Shown piece after piece: positions 42,320-51,552 of a stretch of 64,000 bases of DNA. Every line of letters starts with the position of its first letter. Position 1 is the first letter of the stretch. The position numbers and the translations under genes were made by a program. A model generated the notes under the pieces. It was not told the DNA's origin and did no database searches. It saw only the letters and a program-made list of their open reading frames with translations. The stretch is from Pseudarthrobacter sp. ATCC 49987 (GTDB lineage: Bacteria; Actinomycetota; Actinomycetes; Actinomycetales; Micrococcaceae): positions 1-64,000 of the forward strand of contig NZ_JAABNS010000003.1 in the NCBI RefSeq assembly GCF_009928425.1. The letters are read 5' to 3'.

Positions 42320-42970
42320 CTAAACCTTCAGCAGTCCCAACCTCTTTAAGCCGGCTTTGTCACGGGGTGAACGGGGAGGGAATACGCCTTGGAATTTTGC
42401 GGCGATGAACCAATCGACCGTACCCATGGGTTTTTTCCTGGTGAAACCAGGGTGTGAGGCGGCTCGTTCGAATGTCGATCCCCATCGGCGGTTGGCGGCT
42501 GAGGCTACAGGCTCGACCCTGATATAAGTACCGTCCGGTGTCCTTGCTTTGTTCCTTAGATGATCCACGTCGTAGCCGATTGCTGCGAGAGAAGAGCCTC
42601 CCCGGTATCCGTGATGTTCCCGAAGAAATGACATAAAAGCACGCAAATAGCCACTGTATTCATTGCGTACCCAAAGAGACCGTGACGGGCGCGGATCCGA
42701 CCCCTGGTGGGTGACAACCAGGACATCGTCCGGGTTGAATGAGGGCAGCGCTGACTTTACGCCAAAATGGCTCGTGCCGTCTTCAGATTTCCCCAATATC
42801 TTGTGCATGCGTTCAGCGGGAGCATAGACCGTCACAAGGCCCCATCGATGCCAGAGCTCAGAAAAGGCTGCCCGTCGATCTGCACAAATTGCTTCAAGTT
42901 CGCGGTCAGCAGGGTTGTTGCTGGTGAAAGGGTTCCACGCGGATGTGCTGGACAGCTCGGTAGGTCTCAT
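42320..42970 (-). CDS. HNH-like nuclease-type protein, 3' end replaced by IS sequence
   Basis: 216 residues from ATG 42970, overlapping the upstream stop (ATGA). The segment YDVDHLRNKAR followed by IRVEPVASAANRRWGSTFER resembles HNH-type proteins (D-x-DH ... N), but I cannot name the family. The last six residues (GLLKV and the preceding codon) are read from the IS end, so the natural C-terminus is lost. Paired with a small gene upstream, possibly as a toxin-antitoxin or plasmid-stability unit; this is speculative. Confidence 0.6.
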   Translation of the reverse strand: MRPTELSSTSAWNPFTSNNPADRELEAICADRRAAFSELWHRWGLVTVYAPAERMHKILGKSEDGTSHFGVKSALPSFNPDDVLVVTHQGSDPRPSRSLWVRNEYSGYLRAFMSFLREHHGYRGGSSLAAIGYDVDHLRNKARTPDGTYIRVEPVASAANRRWGSTFERAASHPGFTRKKPMGTVDWFIAAKFQGVFPPRSPRDKAGLKRLGLLKV

Positions 42971-43125
42971 CAGTTTCCCCCTTCTATCTCTATTCGCTCA
43001 GGTTCGTTGGCCTGTTCTGCGGCCGGGATTCGCGTTTGAGCAGGTGATTTCGGTTCGGAGCCCCTTGGGGCCCGAACCGACGAACCATCGACGAGAGTGA
43101 CGGTTTGGGCGTAATGTCGACGCAT
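42970..43125 (-). CDS. Small protein upstream of the HNH-like gene (51 aa)
   Basis: ATG 43125 has an excellent site (AGAAGGAG, 6 bp spacing) and its TGA overlaps the next ATG. It begins MRRHYAQTVTLVDGSSVRAP and ends acidic. A hairpin with GGTTCGG/CCGAACC arms (43052-43078) lies inside the gene. Coupling to the HNH-like gene suggests a linked function. Confidence 0.55.
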   Translation of the reverse strand: MRRHYAQTVTLVDGSSVRAPRGSEPKSPAQTRIPAAEQANEPERIEIEGGN

Positions 43126-43152
43126 GCTCGCTCCTTCTGAAGTTGGTAGCTG

Positions 43153-44244
43153 ATGGTGCTGGTGGCGTTGCCCGGTGGCGGCGCCATGGATCCGGCGTTC
43201 TGGAGTGTGCAGGCGGCCGAGGATTTCGAGCAGGAGATCGTTGACCAGTACGCGCTGGCGATGGCAGCGGCTGGTTTGAGCGATCCGCATATCCGCAATA
43301 CCCGGGCGACGATTATTGAATTCGCCCGGTCGGTGACGGGCCCGCTGTGGGCGGCGACCTGCCAGGACGCCGACCGCTTCCTGGCCGAACAGCGCAGGCT
43401 GGGTCGCAGTGTGAGCACCAGAGCCGGCAAGGCCGGGACGCTGGCGCTGTTTTACGAGTTCATGATCAGCCGTTACCAGGGCCGGATCCATCGGGTGGCC
43501 GGGGTACTGGTCGAGCAGCCCATCGATGAGTTCAACCGCCAGTCCGGGGCGTCGCTGGGCAACGTCAGAGTGCCGCCGTCCGATGCCGAGATCGACGCGT
43601 TCTTTAGTTGTTGGCGGCACTCGATCCCGCAGGCCCGCAAGTATCTGCCCGCCGCGCGGGACTACTTCGCTGCCTCGCTGTGGCGTCGGCTGGGGTTGCG
43701 GATCAACGAGACGGTGATGCTCGACATCCGGGACTGGCGCCCGGACCTGGGCGGGTTCGGCAAGCTCCACGTCCGGTTCGGCAAGGGAGCACAGGGCCGT
43801 GGCCCGAAGCCGCGTCTGGTACCCGCGATCAACGGCGCGGCCGAGCTGATCGACTGGTGGCTGGGCGAGGTCCGACACCAGTACGGCGAGGACTGGGGCG
43901 ACCCCGACGCACCCCTGCTCCCCTCGGAGCGGTTCGACCGCGAGCTGGGACGATGCGGCCGGGTCGGTGGCAACGCGCTGCGGCGCAGCCTGGGCTTGCA
44001 GGTCGAGCAGTGGTTGCCGGCCTGGTCGGGACGGATGACGCCCCACGTTCTGCGGCATTACTGCGCCTCCTCGCTCTACGGGGCCGGAATGGACATCAAA
44101 GCGCTTCAAGAGCTGCTGGGGCATCAGTGGCTCTCGACTACCTCGGGTTACATCCACGTGCGCAGCGAGCACGTCGAGCTGGCCTGGAAGAACGCCAATG
44201 AGCGGGTCGAATCCCGCTTCGCAACCACACAGAAGGAAGGATGA
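43153..44244 (+). CDS. Tyrosine-type site-specific recombinase
   Basis: 363 residues from ATG 43153. N-terminal SAM-like core-binding region (about 30-125) and C-terminal catalytic domain with R in RRLGLRINETVML (about 181), HVLRHYCAS (H-x-x-R, about 302), GHQWLSTTSGYIHV (H/W and the tyrosine nucleophile, about 323-337). First of three same-strand genes forming a probable mobile unit. Only 27 bp separate it from the divergent small gene. Confidence 0.9.
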   Translation: MVLVALPGGGAMDPAFWSVQAAEDFEQEIVDQYALAMAAAGLSDPHIRNTRATIIEFARSVTGPLWAATCQDADRFLAEQRRLGRSVSTRAGKAGTLALFYEFMISRYQGRIHRVAGVLVEQPIDEFNRQSGASLGNVRVPPSDAEIDAFFSCWRHSIPQARKYLPAARDYFAASLWRRLGLRINETVMLDIRDWRPDLGGFGKLHVRFGKGAQGRGPKPRLVPAINGAAELIDWWLGEVRHQYGEDWGDPDAPLLPSERFDRELGRCGRVGGNALRRSLGLQVEQWLPAWSGRMTPHVLRHYCASSLYGAGMDIKALQELLGHQWLSTTSGYIHVRSEHVELAWKNANERVESRFATTQKEG

Positions 44245-44248
44245 TGCC

Positions 44249-44599
44249 GTGCTGTGGAATCTGCGGATCAGAGCCGCCGAACGCGGGGTCTGGAAGTCAG
44301 CGCAGATGCGCCGGATGCTCGCCGATGCCGGGCTGGAGATCAGCGCCGGGAAGATGTCCTCGTGGTGGGCCGGGACACCGGCGACGATGAGACTCGAAGA
44401 GCTCGACGTGCTCTGCTCAGTGTTGAAGTGCACGCCGACGGACCTGATGAGCCCCGAGCCGGACAAGGTCGCGGCACGTCGTCCACGCGCCACCGAGACC
44501 GTCAACGGCGATGACCAGGGCCACGGCGCCGGCAATGGCGGGGCATCGCCGGTCGTCACGCCGAGATTCGGCAAGCCGCGGTCCGAACCGCCCCTATAG
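44249..44599 (+). CDS. XRE-like HTH protein of the recombinase trio
   Basis: 116 residues from GTG 44249, with GAAGGAAGG upstream. The N-terminal ~70 residues follow the 'MLWNLRIRAAERGVWKSAQM ... LEELDVLCSVLKCTPTDLM' pattern of XRE/Cro HTH proteins; the C-terminal tail is low-complexity. Placed between the two recombinase-like genes with almost no gaps. Likely regulator or accessory DNA-binding factor of the element. Confidence 0.8.
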   Translation: MLWNLRIRAAERGVWKSAQMRRMLADAGLEISAGKMSSWWAGTPATMRLEELDVLCSVLKCTPTDLMSPEPDKVAARRPRATETVNGDDQGHGAGNGGASPVVTPRFGKPRSEPPL

Positions 44600-44610
44600 G
44601 CAGGGCTGTT

Positions 44611-46377
44611 GTGAGTCCTGCCCCGGGCCCGACGGCGCCGCTGCGGCCGCCATCGATGTGCCCCCGCTGCCAAATCAACCGTGTCGCCTGGACCTTCCCT
44701 CGGGTGGACTATTGCTATGTCTGCCTTCCCGGCGGGCCGTTCATTGCACCGCCGTGCTCCAAGTGCGGAACCGACATGGGCTACTTCAGCCAGGGCATGT
44801 GTGCCGGCTGCCATCCCGGCAGCCCACAATACCCAGGCTCGTGCAAGGACTGTCTGGCGTGGGGTGTCTACCGCCGCTACAAGTGGACGTGCTGGCCGTG
44901 TCGATGGTGGCGTTCCCACTACCCGGAAGGAGTCTGCGACTTCTGCGGGCGCGCCGCCCGTGTCGGAGAGCGGCGGGCCTGCCGGCTGTGTCTGGAGCAG
45001 GCCCGAATGGTCCAGGAGCCCGGACACGGCCTGGACCTGGCCGGCGCGAATAGGGATGGCCACCAGCTCTTCTTCGCCAACATGAGCTTCCACCGCCGCG
45101 GAGCACCACACTTGAGCCCGGACCAGCGCGCCCCATGGAAACGGCGGGACAAGAACAACCCGCCCGGCCCCGGATCTGCTGCCGACCACGGCGGGCAGAT
45201 GACGTTGTTCGATATGGCGCCCGATCCCGCCGTCGTCGCAGCGCGTCTCCGCCTCGAAGAAAGGGACCTGACCCGCTACTGCGCCGCCATCGTCCGTGAA
45301 CACGCCGAGAGGGCCGGCTGGAGCAAGCGGCAACGCAACGACGTAACCCGCTCGCTGCGGCTGCTGCAGGGTTTCCGGCTCAGCCCGACCGCGAAGATCC
45401 GCGCCACCGACGTCCTCCAGCTGCGCCAATACTCCGGCAACGTCCTCTCCACGATCGACGTGCTGGCCGCGGCCGGCCTGCTCATCGAGGACCGGCCGAC
45501 CCGGCTCGAACGCTACTTCGCTGCCAAGACCAGCACCCTGCCACCGGTCATGAAGGACCAGCTCGAGGTGTGGCTGCAGGTCCTGACCAACGGCGCCCAC
45601 CAGGCGCCACGGCAGATCCCGCGCGACCCACAGACCATCAGGGCGCACATCATGGGCATCGAACCCATCATCCACGCCTGGGCCGGAGCAGGCCTCCAAT
45701 CCTTCGCCGAGGTCACCCGCACCGACATCACAGCCGCGCTGGACGAAACGACGGCCCGCCGCCACATCGCCGGGAACGGACTCAAGTCGCTCTTCACGAC
45801 CCTCAAAGGCCGCCGGCTCATCTTCGCCAATCCGACCCGCGGGATGAAGGCGTCCCCGAAGGCCAGCACTATCCCTCTCGCCCTGGACGCCGCAGCGATC
45901 CGCGAGGAGCTGAACTCCCCGAAGCCGGTCGTCGCCCTCGCGGTTGCCTTGGTCGCCTTCCACGCACTGACCAAGAAACAGCTCAGCGAGCTGCGCCTCA
46001 CCGACATCAGCGACGGACACCTGGTACTCGGCACCCGCGACATTCCGCTGGCCGCGCCCGTGCGCACCCGCCTGGCAGCCTGGCTCGACCAGCGCAACCG
46101 AACCTGGCCAGGCAGTGCCAACCCGCACCTGCTCATCAACCGGCGTACGGCGCCCCGGCTCCTGCCCGTCAGCCGGCAGTACCCCTGGACCGGATTGACG
46201 CTGCGGCCCCAGGCGCTGCGCGAGGACCGAATCCTCCACGAGATCCACGCCACCGGCGGCGACATCCGCCGCATCTGCGACCTGTTCGGGCTCAGCGTCG
46301 AAGGCGCCACCCGCTACCTCAACACCGTCGAGCACCCCGACCTCACCCTTGAAGGCGAACAGGTTCCCCGAACCTGA
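44611..46377 (+). CDS. Zinc-finger protein with recombinase-like C-terminal half
   Basis: 588 residues from GTG 44611. The N-terminal ~145 residues have at least seven CxxC-type pairs (CPRC, CYVC, CSKC, CAGC, CKDC, CWPC, CDFC) forming several zinc ribbons. The rest is helical and resembles an inactivated tyrosine recombinase: the core-binding-like part is recognisable (VLTNGAHQAPRQIPRDPQTI) but the Arg-His-Tyr catalytic set is not obvious. Third gene of the trio; this arrangement recurs in actinobacterial genomic elements. Confidence 0.7.
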   Translation: MSPAPGPTAPLRPPSMCPRCQINRVAWTFPRVDYCYVCLPGGPFIAPPCSKCGTDMGYFSQGMCAGCHPGSPQYPGSCKDCLAWGVYRRYKWTCWPCRWWRSHYPEGVCDFCGRAARVGERRACRLCLEQARMVQEPGHGLDLAGANRDGHQLFFANMSFHRRGAPHLSPDQRAPWKRRDKNNPPGPGSAADHGGQMTLFDMAPDPAVVAARLRLEERDLTRYCAAIVREHAERAGWSKRQRNDVTRSLRLLQGFRLSPTAKIRATDVLQLRQYSGNVLSTIDVLAAAGLLIEDRPTRLERYFAAKTSTLPPVMKDQLEVWLQVLTNGAHQAPRQIPRDPQTIRAHIMGIEPIIHAWAGAGLQSFAEVTRTDITAALDETTARRHIAGNGLKSLFTTLKGRRLIFANPTRGMKASPKASTIPLALDAAAIREELNSPKPVVALAVALVAFHALTKKQLSELRLTDISDGHLVLGTRDIPLAAPVRTRLAAWLDQRNRTWPGSANPHLLINRRTAPRLLPVSRQYPWTGLTLRPQALREDRILHEIHATGGDIRRICDLFGLSVEGATRYLNTVEHPDLTLEGEQVPRT

Positions 46378-46436
46378 GCACCCACACCCGCTGCAACCCC
46401 CGGGCATGCTCAAGTTCCCGCCAAAAGCGTCAAAAT

Positions 46437-47975
46437 TCACGCGAACTTCTCAACGTTTTCACGCCACTTCCCCTCCGTGTCGTTGACTCCATCCGGGCCT
46501 TGCTCCAAAGATGTCAGTCCCACCAGGACCGGGATCCCGGGCCGGCCACCGACCTTGATCAGGAACTTCCCACGTCCGGGAGGTTCGACGTCGAGCCCGC
46601 GTGAGTCCCAGGCGGGCGGGTCCTGCCAGGAGATGAGCTTCTGCTGCTCCTGCCGGGACAGCGGAATGGCCGAGGTCAGCAACGGCATCTCGGAGGCCGG
46701 GAGGCCACCGCAGATCACCATGCCGGAGCGTTCCACGAATCCGCGGGCTTTCATCCGGTCCTCTTCCGCCGGCAGCGCCAGCAGGTCGGACATGGTGTGG
46801 GAAATCATGATCTGACCGACACCGACGGAGCGGTTCAACCGGGTCAGGGCGTCCACCCGGTCCACCATGCCTTTACCGGCGCGCAGCGCCCGCCACAGCT
46901 CATCCAGGACCACGAAGTAGTTCCGGCGCGGTTCCAGGCCGGCGTCCGCGAGGGCGTTGGCGACGTTGACGGTGCCGAAGCCGTAGGACCAGCACGCGAG
47001 CAGAATGGCAGCTTGGAGGTCGGTTTCGGTCTCGTCAATGCTGGAGACATCGAAGACCACGGCGCGGTCGCGCATCATGGGGTTGGTGGTGTGTCGGGAG
47101 AAGATTTCTCCGAGCTTCCCGCCGCCGGTCAGGCCCAGCAGGGTTGCTTCCAGTGCCCGGGTTTCCTGCAGGTAGACGTCCATGTCGCCGCGGTCCAAAG
47201 CGACCTGCCGCAGCTCGTCCGGTGCGGAGATGATCACGTCCAGAAGGTCCTTGAGGACCGGGACGCCGTCGAACCGGTCATCGAGGACCCGCAGGGCCCG
47301 GTCCAGGATCGTCTGTTCCTGATCGGTGGGCGGGTTGTTCCGGCTGATCGTGATCAGGGAGACAACCATGGTCAGGCGCCGGCCGTGCGCGTCAGCGCGG
47401 ACCCGGGTCGCGTCCTCATGGTGGCCGCTGTCTTCGAGCAGCTGCGCGGCTTCGACGGCCTGGCCGGGATCGAGGATGTTCAGGTAGCCCACTCCCCGGC
47501 CGAGCCTGATGACCTGGCCGCCGAGAGCCTGGACCGCTTTGACGTGCTCGCCTTTCAAATCCCCGAGGATCAGAGGGTGAACACCCTGGGCGGAGAGCCC
47601 GATGAACATCCGGCGCACCACGGTGGACTTGCCCAGCCCCGGCTTGCCCAGGATGAACGCGGACGGATTGGAAATCAGCCGCGCCCGCTGGAACCAGCTG
47701 ATCGGGTCACAGCAGACCGTGGCCTGGGTCTCCTCATGGCGTCCGAGCGGGACGCCGATCATGGGCGAGGACGCCCCGGAGGAAAACGGCCACAGCCCGC
47801 AGACCTGGACCGTGGTTCCCCGGTATTCCTTCACGGACGGCACGAGGGCGGCCATGCCGCCGCCGCGCCCGGTCCAGCCCCGGGCAGAGGGCCCGGGCTG
47901 ACGCTGTGCCGTCTCACCCTTCTTCTTGGGCGCACCCTTTACTGTCTTTGACGTCAAAAAGTCCTTGAGAGCCAC
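46437..47975 (-). CDS. VirB4/TraC-type conjugation ATPase
   Basis: 512 residues from GTG 47975, overlapping the SCO6880-type stop by one base (TAGTG). Walker A ILGKPGLGKSTVV (about 110-122) and Walker B VVLDELWRAL (about 347). It energises pilus assembly and substrate transfer in the type IV secretion system. Last gene of the leftward operon. The longer upstream frame is a shadow of the preceding gene. Confidence 0.88.
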   Translation of the reverse strand: MALKDFLTSKTVKGAPKKKGETAQRQPGPSARGWTGRGGGMAALVPSVKEYRGTTVQVCGLWPFSSGASSPMIGVPLGRHEETQATVCCDPISWFQRARLISNPSAFILGKPGLGKSTVVRRMFIGLSAQGVHPLILGDLKGEHVKAVQALGGQVIRLGRGVGYLNILDPGQAVEAAQLLEDSGHHEDATRVRADAHGRRLTMVVSLITISRNNPPTDQEQTILDRALRVLDDRFDGVPVLKDLLDVIISAPDELRQVALDRGDMDVYLQETRALEATLLGLTGGGKLGEIFSRHTTNPMMRDRAVVFDVSSIDETETDLQAAILLACWSYGFGTVNVANALADAGLEPRRNYFVVLDELWRALRAGKGMVDRVDALTRLNRSVGVGQIMISHTMSDLLALPAEEDRMKARGFVERSGMVICGGLPASEMPLLTSAIPLSRQEQQKLISWQDPPAWDSRGLDVEPPGRGKFLIKVGGRPGIPVLVGLTSLEQGPDGVNDTEGKWRENVEKFA

Positions 47976-49483
47976 TAGAGCGCATCCTTGATTTCGGAGG
48001 GCAGGAGGCTGTGCTTGGGAAGGACCAGACCCAGCGGCAGGGACGCGGCGAACGCGGTGTCCTGGGCGCCGTAGGCCCGGCGCAGCAGCACCCGGGCGGT
48101 GCCCGAGGTCTGTTCCACGGCGGCCACGGCATCGGCGAGGCGTTCCTTGTCGGTCACGGTGGCCGTGACGACCATGCCGAAGTTCACCAGCCCGGCACCC
48201 TGGGCTTCTTCCTGGGCGGTCTGCACGGCGGAGCGGGCATCGACCAGGGCACGGGCGGACGGGCGGCCCCCGGAGGTGATGCGGACGTTGGCGTTGTTCT
48301 GGTCCCGCTCGACCACGGCCGCGGCCCGGGCCGAATCCATCGGCCGGTAGAGCAGGGAAACGCGCTTGCGGTCGATGTCCCCGTGCGGGGCCAGCAGCCG
48401 GGACAGGACCGAGGAGTTCACCGAACCGCGCGGGGCACCTGTCATGGTCCATGAGACGGAGAACGCACTGTCGTGCCGGTAGTCATCCCAAGACGCCTGC
48501 GTCGCGGAGGGGCCGACTTCGCCCCAGGTCAAGGAAACCGGGGAGCCGGCGGAGTGCGCTTCGTCAATGATCAGCGCGGCGGGCGGATCGTAGGCGATCC
48601 GGACGACCTCGCAGAGTTCCTGCGCGGACATCGGACGGGCGATCCCGGCACCGGTGGACTGCAGCCGGGCCGACAGCCCGGGGATCCGGGACGCGAGGTC
48701 CCGGGCCACATCTTCAGGTGTGCGCTTCTTCGATCCTGCCCGCAGGGAGGCGTAGAAGGACAGGGACACCCAGGCCCGGACCGTGGCCGACCCTTCCGGA
48801 TACGTGTTCACGACCTCGTTGAGCACGTCTTTGGCAAACTCCGGGGCGTTCGGGTCGATGTTCATCATGACCTCATTGCGGAGCCGGTAGCCCGAATCCG
48901 GTGCGGTCTCCACCGTCACCGCGGCGGCGTCCAGACCCGCTTCATCCCCGAGGCCGGCGAGCCAGCCGCCCCAGTTCGCCACCCACGCATCAACCTGCTC
49001 CGGGTCCACCAAGGACGCACCGTCGGGTTCGGTGGAGAAGATCACGGTGTAATGGCTGGTGGAAGGCACATGCAGGAGGGCGAACGGGCGCTTGTAGGAG
49101 TCGGTGAATTCATACAGGGTGGACTTCGCCGCGAGGCCCGGGAGCTGGTACATGCCCCAGGCCGTGACCCCGAGGGGGCCGGAACGGTAGAGGTTCGTTC
49201 CGGAGGACTTGGCGAGACGGAAGCTCATCCGGGTTCCGAACCGGTCAACAACGGACTGGCCGTGCTTGTCCTTGACCGTCAGCAGCAGGGCGGCCGCCCC
49301 GGCGACGGCCAGGACAGCAAGGCCCGGGAGCAGGCCCCAGATGGCGAAACTGATGATGCCCAGCAACAACCCGGCCATGACAATGCCGGTGCCGATAGCT
49401 CCGAGGTTGCCCAGCCCGGCCGAGCGCGGGACGCGCCAGTTGCCGTAGGACGGTTCCTTGTATTCGGTATTAATTGCTGCCAC
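47975..49483 (-). CDS. SCO6880-family type IV secretion protein
   Basis: 502 residues from GTG 49483, overlapping the upstream stop by 14 bp. Two transmembrane helices near the N-terminus (about 30-75, IVMAGLLLGIISFAIWGLL; LAVLAVAGAAALLLTV), then a large soluble domain. SCO6880-family proteins sit between the TrbL-like and VirB4-like genes in actinobacterial conjugation operons, exactly as here. They are thought to serve as inner-membrane platform components. Confidence 0.87.
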   Translation of the reverse strand: MAAINTEYKEPSYGNWRVPRSAGLGNLGAIGTGIVMAGLLLGIISFAIWGLLPGLAVLAVAGAAALLLTVKDKHGQSVVDRFGTRMSFRLAKSSGTNLYRSGPLGVTAWGMYQLPGLAAKSTLYEFTDSYKRPFALLHVPSTSHYTVIFSTEPDGASLVDPEQVDAWVANWGGWLAGLGDEAGLDAAAVTVETAPDSGYRLRNEVMMNIDPNAPEFAKDVLNEVVNTYPEGSATVRAWVSLSFYASLRAGSKKRTPEDVARDLASRIPGLSARLQSTGAGIARPMSAQELCEVVRIAYDPPAALIIDEAHSAGSPVSLTWGEVGPSATQASWDDYRHDSAFSVSWTMTGAPRGSVNSSVLSRLLAPHGDIDRKRVSLLYRPMDSARAAAVVERDQNNANVRITSGGRPSARALVDARSAVQTAQEEAQGAGLVNFGMVVTATVTDKERLADAVAAVEQTSGTARVLLRRAYGAQDTAFAASLPLGLVLPKHSLLPSEIKDAL

Positions 49484-50768
49484 TGGGGCCCTCCGCTGTT
49501 TCTGATTGGCCGGTTGAATCCTGCGCGGTCTGTTGTGCGGCCCGGGAAACCCTGGACGCTGCTTGTGCTCCTGCGGCGATGGCCATGCCGGCCGGGCCGG
49601 CGGCTGACGCTGCACCCGACGCGGCGCCTGCACTGCCGGCGGCAGCTCCTGCCCCTGCACCAGTAGTGCCTGCTGCGCCGGCTGTGGCGGCGCTGGTGGC
49701 CCCGCCCGGACCGGTCGCTCCGGGTGTGGGCTGGCCGCCATTGCCCCGGGGTCCGGTTGTTCCGGTGCTGCCCTTCGGAGATACAGCTGACTGGTTGGTT
49801 TGTGTGCTGGCCGGTGTCGGGGCGGAGTTGCCTTTACCGCTCCCGCTGCGGCCCATGGAGACGGCGCCTGTGGCCATGGCCCCCACGGCAGCCCCTGCTC
49901 CTGCTCCCCCGCCGGACGCGACCGCCCCCACCATCGGGGTGACGAAACGCATCAGCGCCGGCAAAGCGAACAGCGCGACGATCATCAACGTGAAGCCCGT
50001 GATGGAAGTGATCAATGAATCCTTCCCGCTGTTGTTACCCATGAGGAGGAATGCGACCGAGTAGACAATGGCTGCGGCAGGTTTGTAGAGGATGAACGCG
50101 ATAGTCCAGCCAACTGCTTTCTGGAACCATTGCCGTCCCATCTCGGTGTTGGTGAAAGCTGCGGTGGTGGGCAGGATGCCCGCGAGGATCACCAGCATGC
50201 CGCTGCGGACCACCATCAGAACGATCTGGACGAGGGAGGCAATCAGACCGATCAAGCCCAGAACGATGAGGATGAACACGCCAACCCCTGTCTGGCCGGA
50301 CACGACCAGGAGGCTCATCGACTCGGCAAAGCCCTTACCGTCCGTGGAACGCTTGATGATCTCGGCCGAGAAAGCATCTGCGGCGATGACCAGGATCGAG
50401 ATGACTCCGAGGCCAAGCCCCGAGACCAGGGCCAGCGTGATGAGGGACCGGAGCAGATCCTTGAGCGGTGCTCCGCGTTGTTCCCAGATCATCCGGATGC
50501 CACCGAGAATGACCGCGAGGACCGCCAGCGTCAGAGTCCAGACCATCAATTCGCTGTTCACCACCGAGACGACGGGACTCGGCGTCGCACCGTCAGAGCT
50601 GGCCAGGTTCACCGTGGGCATGGACACCCAGAAAGTCGACAGAGTCGTCACCATCTGGCTCATGCCCTCCATGATCGAATTCGCCAGGTTTGTTATGGCG
50701 TCGTCAACTGCTCCGGCTGCGATGTTCCCCGCGACGCACGTCAGCTCCCCCCATTTGCACTCAGCCAT
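49470..50768 (-). CDS. TrbL/VirB6-like inner-membrane channel protein
   Basis: 432 residues from ATG 50768. Six or so transmembrane helices between residues 70 and 290 (MVWTLTLAVLAVILGGI, ILIVLGLIGLIASLVQIVLM, TIAFILYKPAAAIVYSVAFL) and a long Gly/Ala/Ser/Pro-rich C-terminal tail (about 300-432). Layout typical of actinobacterial TrbL-like proteins. One base separates it from the preceding gene (TGAGATG). Confidence 0.85.
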   Translation of the reverse strand: MAECKWGELTCVAGNIAAGAVDDAITNLANSIMEGMSQMVTTLSTFWVSMPTVNLASSDGATPSPVVSVVNSELMVWTLTLAVLAVILGGIRMIWEQRGAPLKDLLRSLITLALVSGLGLGVISILVIAADAFSAEIIKRSTDGKGFAESMSLLVVSGQTGVGVFILIVLGLIGLIASLVQIVLMVVRSGMLVILAGILPTTAAFTNTEMGRQWFQKAVGWTIAFILYKPAAAIVYSVAFLLMGNNSGKDSLITSITGFTLMIVALFALPALMRFVTPMVGAVASGGGAGAGAAVGAMATGAVSMGRSGSGKGNSAPTPASTQTNQSAVSPKGSTGTTGPRGNGGQPTPGATGPGGATSAATAGAAGTTGAGAGAAAGSAGAASGAASAAGPAGMAIAAGAQAASRVSRAAQQTAQDSTGQSETAEGPSGSN

Positions 50769-50769
50769 C

Positions 50770-51525
50770 TCAGACGCCTGACCAGAGAATGAAACCGCTG
50801 AGGTCGCTGAGCTGGGAGACGCCGCTGAAAGTTACCCCGTCGTCAGCCGGCTTCACTTTCCAGTCACCGTCCATCCAACGCATCGACAGGATCGTATGGA
50901 CCAGGACTCCTTTGTTTGTCTCAAAAGCTAGGTCCACATTGGCCTCCGAGGCCGTGTAGGACTTGATGGAGAAACCCTTGACCTGAATGGTTGTGTCGGA
51001 TCCACTGGAGGCACTCGAGCTCGCGGCCTCCTTCATAGCAGCGTCGCGTCCGTTGCCCGGAACGAGGAGCTTGTCCGCCAGCTTCACCTCAAGTTGCGGC
51101 GAACCCGCCGAGCCCAGTGCGCCAACGTTCATGGCGGAATAGAGCGCCCCGGCCGGTGAATGCGCAAAGCAAGACCGGAATCCGTCTGAGTCGGTCTGTC
51201 CCGGGCCGGAAGTCTTGGGGTCGGTGGGTACGGCCATTTTTCCAACGAGTTCCCACTTGGACTTCGGCGCTGTTCCCAGGGCTGTCTCGGTGCTTGACGG
51301 CAGCCCGCAGATGCTTTTTCCCGCCGCGTCTGCTGACTTTGTCGGTGTTGCGGAGGCGCTGTCCGGCGATGCAGCGGGGCCCGGCTGGGCGTTGTCCTGT
51401 CCCTTGGGGAGCAGGAAGATGACGACGGCTGCTGCAATCAGCGCGACCACCAGCGCGGCAGCAATGATGAAACCGGGTTTGGTGAACGGATTGCTTTCGG
51501 TGGTGCTCTCTGTTGACTGGCTCAT
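50770..51525 (-). CDS. Single-pass membrane protein of the T4SS operon
   Basis: 251 residues from ATG 51525. One N-terminal transmembrane helix (about 19-40, FIIAAALVVALIAAAVVIFL), Pro/Ala/Ser linker and an exported domain with SICGLPSS and FRSCFAHSPAGALYSAMNVG. The topology fits VirB8/TraK-like periplasmic components, but sequence similarity to a named family is not clear. Confidence 0.7.
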   Translation of the reverse strand: MSQSTESTTESNPFTKPGFIIAAALVVALIAAAVVIFLLPKGQDNAQPGPAASPDSASATPTKSADAAGKSICGLPSSTETALGTAPKSKWELVGKMAVPTDPKTSGPGQTDSDGFRSCFAHSPAGALYSAMNVGALGSAGSPQLEVKLADKLLVPGNGRDAAMKEAASSSASSGSDTTIQVKGFSIKSYTASEANVDLAFETNKGVLVHTILSMRWMDGDWKVKPADDGVTFSGVSQLSDLSGFILWSGV

Positions 51526-51552
51526 GGTGAACCTCCCGTTGTTGGTGCTGGT

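Larger units (their letters stand above)
41062..42338 (+). mobile_element. IS3-family insertion sequence, copy 2 (1277 bp)
   Basis: Appears identical to the copy at 10065-11341. The flanks do not form a target duplication (GAG on the left, AAC on the right), and both neighbouring genes are truncated at the IS ends. This points to a deletion or rearrangement anchored on this copy. Confidence 0.95.

Noticed and set aside
42970-46440. Very long minus-strand frame (1156 codons) opposite the recombinase trio
   Set aside because: It mirrors strongly supported plus-strand genes with recognisable motifs, and the frame has no domain. High-GC DNA often keeps the antisense frame open. Only its last 51 codons (43125-42970), with their own ribosome-binding site, were kept.
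46437-48452. Extended 671-codon version of the VirB4-like protein
   Set aside because: The first ~159 codons are an Arg/Gly/Pro-rich shadow of the SCO6880-type gene; GTG 47975 with the TAGTG overlap is the sensible start.
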